From Stenotrophomonas_A sp036566925 (lineage in GTDB: Bacteria > Pseudomonadota > Gammaproteobacteria > Xanthomonadales > Xanthomonadaceae), in assembly GCA_036566925.1 (NCBI GenBank), contig DATCVI010000079.1, positions 1 to 7,496 of the forward strand: a stretch of 7,496 nucleotides of DNA, in the 5' to 3' direction. Positions 6,007 through 7,496 of this stretch are shown piece after piece. The notes beneath the pieces are model-generated. The model did no database searches and had not been told where the DNA came from. It was given only the letters and a program-made list of their open reading frames with translations. Position 1 is the first letter of the stretch. Each line of letters starts with the position of its first letter. Both the position numbers and the translations under genes were made by a program.

Positions 6007-6478
6007 GAAATGCATTGTCCTGTTGGTCCTGGTCGCCGTTCTTGCGACCGGTACAACGTATGCGCTCATGGCCTTTAACCGAGGAACGTACTATTGCGAT
6101 CATTGCGTGCTGCAAACACCTGATGCGGATTCTGGCACCACAGCATTCATTCGGAAGGTCCGCGCACCGATCTCGAAGATTCCATTGTTCGACTTCGCAA
6201 CTGGCAGCAAGTACACCGTTTGCAATCCGATGTATTGCGCCACCTATGAGGAGCAGTTCAACGGGACCTACCTCGCCAACGAGCCTGCCAAGCGGCGCAC
6301 CATCTCGCCAGGGCAGCGCCCCAAGGGCGTCATCCTCATCGAGCCACCGCCACCTCAGCCGCCGGCGCGAAACCCGTTGCTGATACCTTCCCCTCGCCCT
6401 GTCGGCCCGCCACGAGGTGGCAGCGCCTGCGTCACCGGTCCCGGTGGACGAAGGACCTGCAACCTCTACCCGCATTAG
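5984..6478 (+). CDS. Module protein B2: small membrane-anchored six-cysteine protein, paralogue of B1
   Basis: This 164-aa protein is the paralogue of B1 and equally unnamed. It has a basic N-terminus, a hydrophobic segment (about 10-30), AFNRG, the motif CDHCVLQTP (C38, C41), VCNPMYC (C80, C85), LIEPPPP (118-124) in a Pro-rich half, and C149 with C159 near the end. An extra C10 at the membrane segment is not shared and does not form a lipobox. The frame stays open far upstream (to 5789), but the strong Shine-Dalgarno sequence at 5971-5976 and the alignment with B1 place the start at 5984. The overlap with A2 is 23 bases, 6 more than in copy 1, because A2 ends in EIK after the shared ECC. Confidence 0.8.
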   Translation: MNVVKSNRKCIVLLVLVAVLATGTTYALMAFNRGTYYCDHCVLQTPDADSGTTAFIRKVRAPISKIPLFDFATGSKYTVCNPMYCATYEEQFNGTYLANEPAKRRTISPGQRPKGVILIEPPPPQPPARNPLLIPSPRPVGPPRGGSACVTGPGGRRTCNLYPH

Positions 6479-6501
6479 CCAGGAACCCCGCGGCGGTAGT
6501 T

Positions 6502-6528
6502 ATCCCGGCTCGCTGGGCGAGTCGGGAT
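6502..6528 (+). other. Long hairpin after B2
   Basis: Bases 6502-6513 and 6517-6528 pair over 12 bp (one G-U pair) around the loop TGG, starting 24 bases after the B2 stop. No T-tract follows, so it is at best a non-canonical terminator or a 3' stabilising structure for the A/B transcript. Confidence 0.55.
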
Positions 6529-6554
6529 CACCCGCTGGGCGTAGTCGGGCACCC
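6512..6554 (+). repeat. Imperfect tandem direct repeat, two units of about 21-22 bp
   Basis: The unit GCTGGGCG-AGTCGGG-CACCC occurs at 6512-6533 and again at 6534-6554 with small insertions or deletions. The first unit overlaps the right part of the preceding hairpin. It may be a remnant of a small dispersed palindromic element or a local slippage product. Confidence 0.6.
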
Positions 6555-6587
6555 TCTACAGCCCAGATGAATGGCCCTCCCCACCCC

Positions 6588-6620
6588 ATGTCATCCGGCT
6601 GTAACAAAAACATCATTTCA
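6588..6620 (+). promoter_or_regulatory. Pho box (PhoB binding site) upstream of the second pstS
   Basis: Three half-sites repeat at 11-base spacing: ATGTCAT (6588-6594) + CCGG, CTGTAAC (6599-6605) + AAAA, ACATCAT (6610-6616) + TTCA. The first two form an 18-base Pho box close to the consensus CTGTCAT-N4-CTGTCAY. PhoB replaces -35 recognition in such promoters; a weak -10 such as TTTCAT (6616-6621) lies about 10 bases after the box. The start codon is at 6666. The second pstS therefore probably has its own phosphate-starvation promoter. Confidence 0.75.
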
Positions 6621-6665
6621 TAGCGTCGTCCGCCGGACCCTGCCGGCACCCGCTATGGAGTTCGC

Positions 6666-7496
6666 ATGAAACTGCACACGGCCGGCCTCGCCGCCCTGTC
6701 CCTGGCCATCGTCCTGGCCCTGTCCGCCTGCAAGCCGGCTACCGATTCCCAGCCCGCAGCAGATGCAAGCCCCACTGCCGCCACGGCCGGCGCGCCTGCG
6801 GCCGGCGACGCCAAGACCGCCGAAATCTCCGGCGCCGGCGCGTCCTTCATCTTCCCGCTGATCTCCAAGTGGTCGGCCGACTACAACGCGGCGACCGGCA
6901 ACAAGGTCAACTATCAGTCGATCGGTTCGGGCGGCGGTATCGCCCAGATCAAGGCCGGCACGGTGGATTTCGGCTCGACCGACAAGCCGCTGGATTCGGC
7001 CGAGCTGGCGCAGGCCGGCCTGGGCCAGTTCCCGTCGGCAATCGGCGGCGTGGTGCCGGTGGTCAACCTCGAAGGGATCGCGGCGGGCCAGTTGCGCCTG
7101 AGCGGCCCGCTGCTGGCCGACATCTTCCTCGGCAAGATCAGCACCTGGAACGATCCGGCGATCGCCGCGGCCAACCCGGGCGTGAAGCTGCCGGCGGGCA
7201 AGATCAACATCGTTCATCGCTCGGATGGCTCGGGCACCACCTTCAATTTCTCCAACTACCTGTCCAAGGTCAGCCCGGCGTGGAAGGACAAGGTCGGCGA
7301 AGGCACCACCGTGCAGTGGCCGGGTGGCGTCGGCGGCAAGGGCAATGAGGGCGTGGCCTCCTACGTGCAGCAGATCAAGGGCTCGATCGGCTACGTCGAA
7401 CTGGCCTACGCGCTGCAGAACAACATGCCGTATGCCTCGCTGCAGAATGCCGCCGGCAACTGGGTGCAGCCGAGCGCCGAGACCTTCGCCGCCGCT
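6666..7496 (+). CDS. pstS: Phosphate-binding protein PstS, lipoprotein form (3' end beyond window)
   Basis: The frame is open from ATG 6666 to the window end, giving 277 residues. GGAG (6657-6660) lies 5 bases upstream. Residues 1-21 are a lipoprotein signal with the lipobox L19-S20-A21-C22, followed by an Ala/Pro/Thr-rich tether (about 23-52) before the GAGASF motif. Phosphate-binding motifs are intact: GAGASF, SIGSGGG, FGSTDKPL, HRSDGSGTTFNF and GNEGVASYV. Residue +2 after the cysteine is Lys, not Asp, so outer-membrane sorting by Lol is possible (inference). The mature domain is very similar to the upstream PstS at both protein and DNA level, including a 26-base identical stretch. By its Pho box and position it is probably the first gene of the pst transporter operon, which would continue past the window. 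Confidence 0.93.
   Translation, partial: MKLHTAGLAALSLAIVLALSACKPATDSQPAADASPTAATAGAPAAGDAKTAEISGAGASFIFPLISKWSADYNAATGNKVNYQSIGSGGGIAQIKAGTVDFGSTDKPLDSAELAQAGLGQFPSAIGGVVPVVNLEGIAAGQLRLSGPLLADIFLGKISTWNDPAIAAANPGVKLPAGKINIVHRSDGSGTTFNFSNYLSKVSPAWKDKVGEGTTVQWPGGVGGKGNEGVASYVQQIKGSIGYVELAYALQNNMPYASLQNAAGNWVQPSAETFAAA

Larger units (their letters stand above)
4979..6478 (+). repeat. Tandem duplication, copy 2 (leader + A2 + B2)
   Basis: The second copy begins 4 bases after the B1 stop codon with GGCCCGC and a T-tract, the same sequence that forms the right arm and tail of the pstS terminator in copy 1. The matching left arm is absent here, so the terminator fold is lost. The A products are about 40-45% identical over the core by eye, without gaps from about residue 73 to 266. 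The B products keep all six cysteines and several motifs. Confidence 0.85.

Noticed and set aside
3591..6478. A/B as a toxin-antitoxin or effector-immunity pair
   Set aside because: Paired overlapping genes and duplication would fit, but no toxin domain, secretion tag or immunity-like feature is visible, and both partners have membrane anchors of the same kind.
6478..6490. Possible remnant of a third module leader after B2 (GCCAGGAACCCCG against GCCAGCAACTCTG)
   Set aside because: The match is too short and stops at once; it is within what chance allows.
1..7496. tRNA, rRNA, CRISPR array, insertion sequence or integrase
   Set aside because: No cloverleaf, regularly spaced repeats, transposase-like frame or terminal inverted repeats were found on either strand.

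Overview
The window looks like a chromosomal segment of a high-GC gammaproteobacterium, most probably of the Xanthomonadaceae/Lysobacteraceae. The gene order is the tail of an upstream gene (possibly an Rnf electron-transport subunit), then nth, a phosphate-selective porin, pstS and a second pstS. From memory, that is the phosphate-acquisition locus layout of this family, where pstC-pstA-pstB-phoU usually follow the second pstS. This taxonomic call is inference from gene content and composition.

Layout. Bases 1-93 hold the last 30 codons of an upstream CDS, coupled by an ATGA overlap to nth (endonuclease III, 90-791). A 173-bp gap carries a long perfect inverted repeat and a candidate PhoB site. 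An OprO/OprP-type porin follows (965-2221), then a GTG-started pstS (2346-3365) whose product is an exported soluble phosphate-binding protein. A textbook intrinsic terminator ends this block at 3416-3446. From 6588 a clear Pho box precedes a second pstS (6666 to beyond the window end). This one is a lipoprotein form with a lipobox and a low-complexity tether.

Between the two pstS genes lies the unusual part, 3431-6478. It is a tandem duplication of an unnamed two-gene module, A1-B1-A2-B2. A proteins (about 300 aa) have one N-terminal membrane segment, a Pro-rich linker and a helical Sel1/TPR-like core with conserved cysteines. B proteins (163 and 164 aa) have one N-terminal membrane segment, six conserved cysteines in three pairs (the first is CDHC), and a Pro-rich C-terminal half. 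In each copy B overlaps the end of A and its ribosome binding site lies inside A. The duplicated unit includes a leader with a candidate promoter and even the right arm plus T-tract of the pstS terminator. The module has lower GC than its flanks and no visible Pho box. It therefore looks like an accessory island with its own expression, set inside the phosphate regulon.

Working together: under phosphate limitation the porin would admit phosphate across the outer membrane and the two PstS forms would capture it for a PstCAB transporter encoded beyond the window. The A/B proteins are probably inner-membrane-anchored partners facing the periplasm. Their function cannot be read from the sequence.
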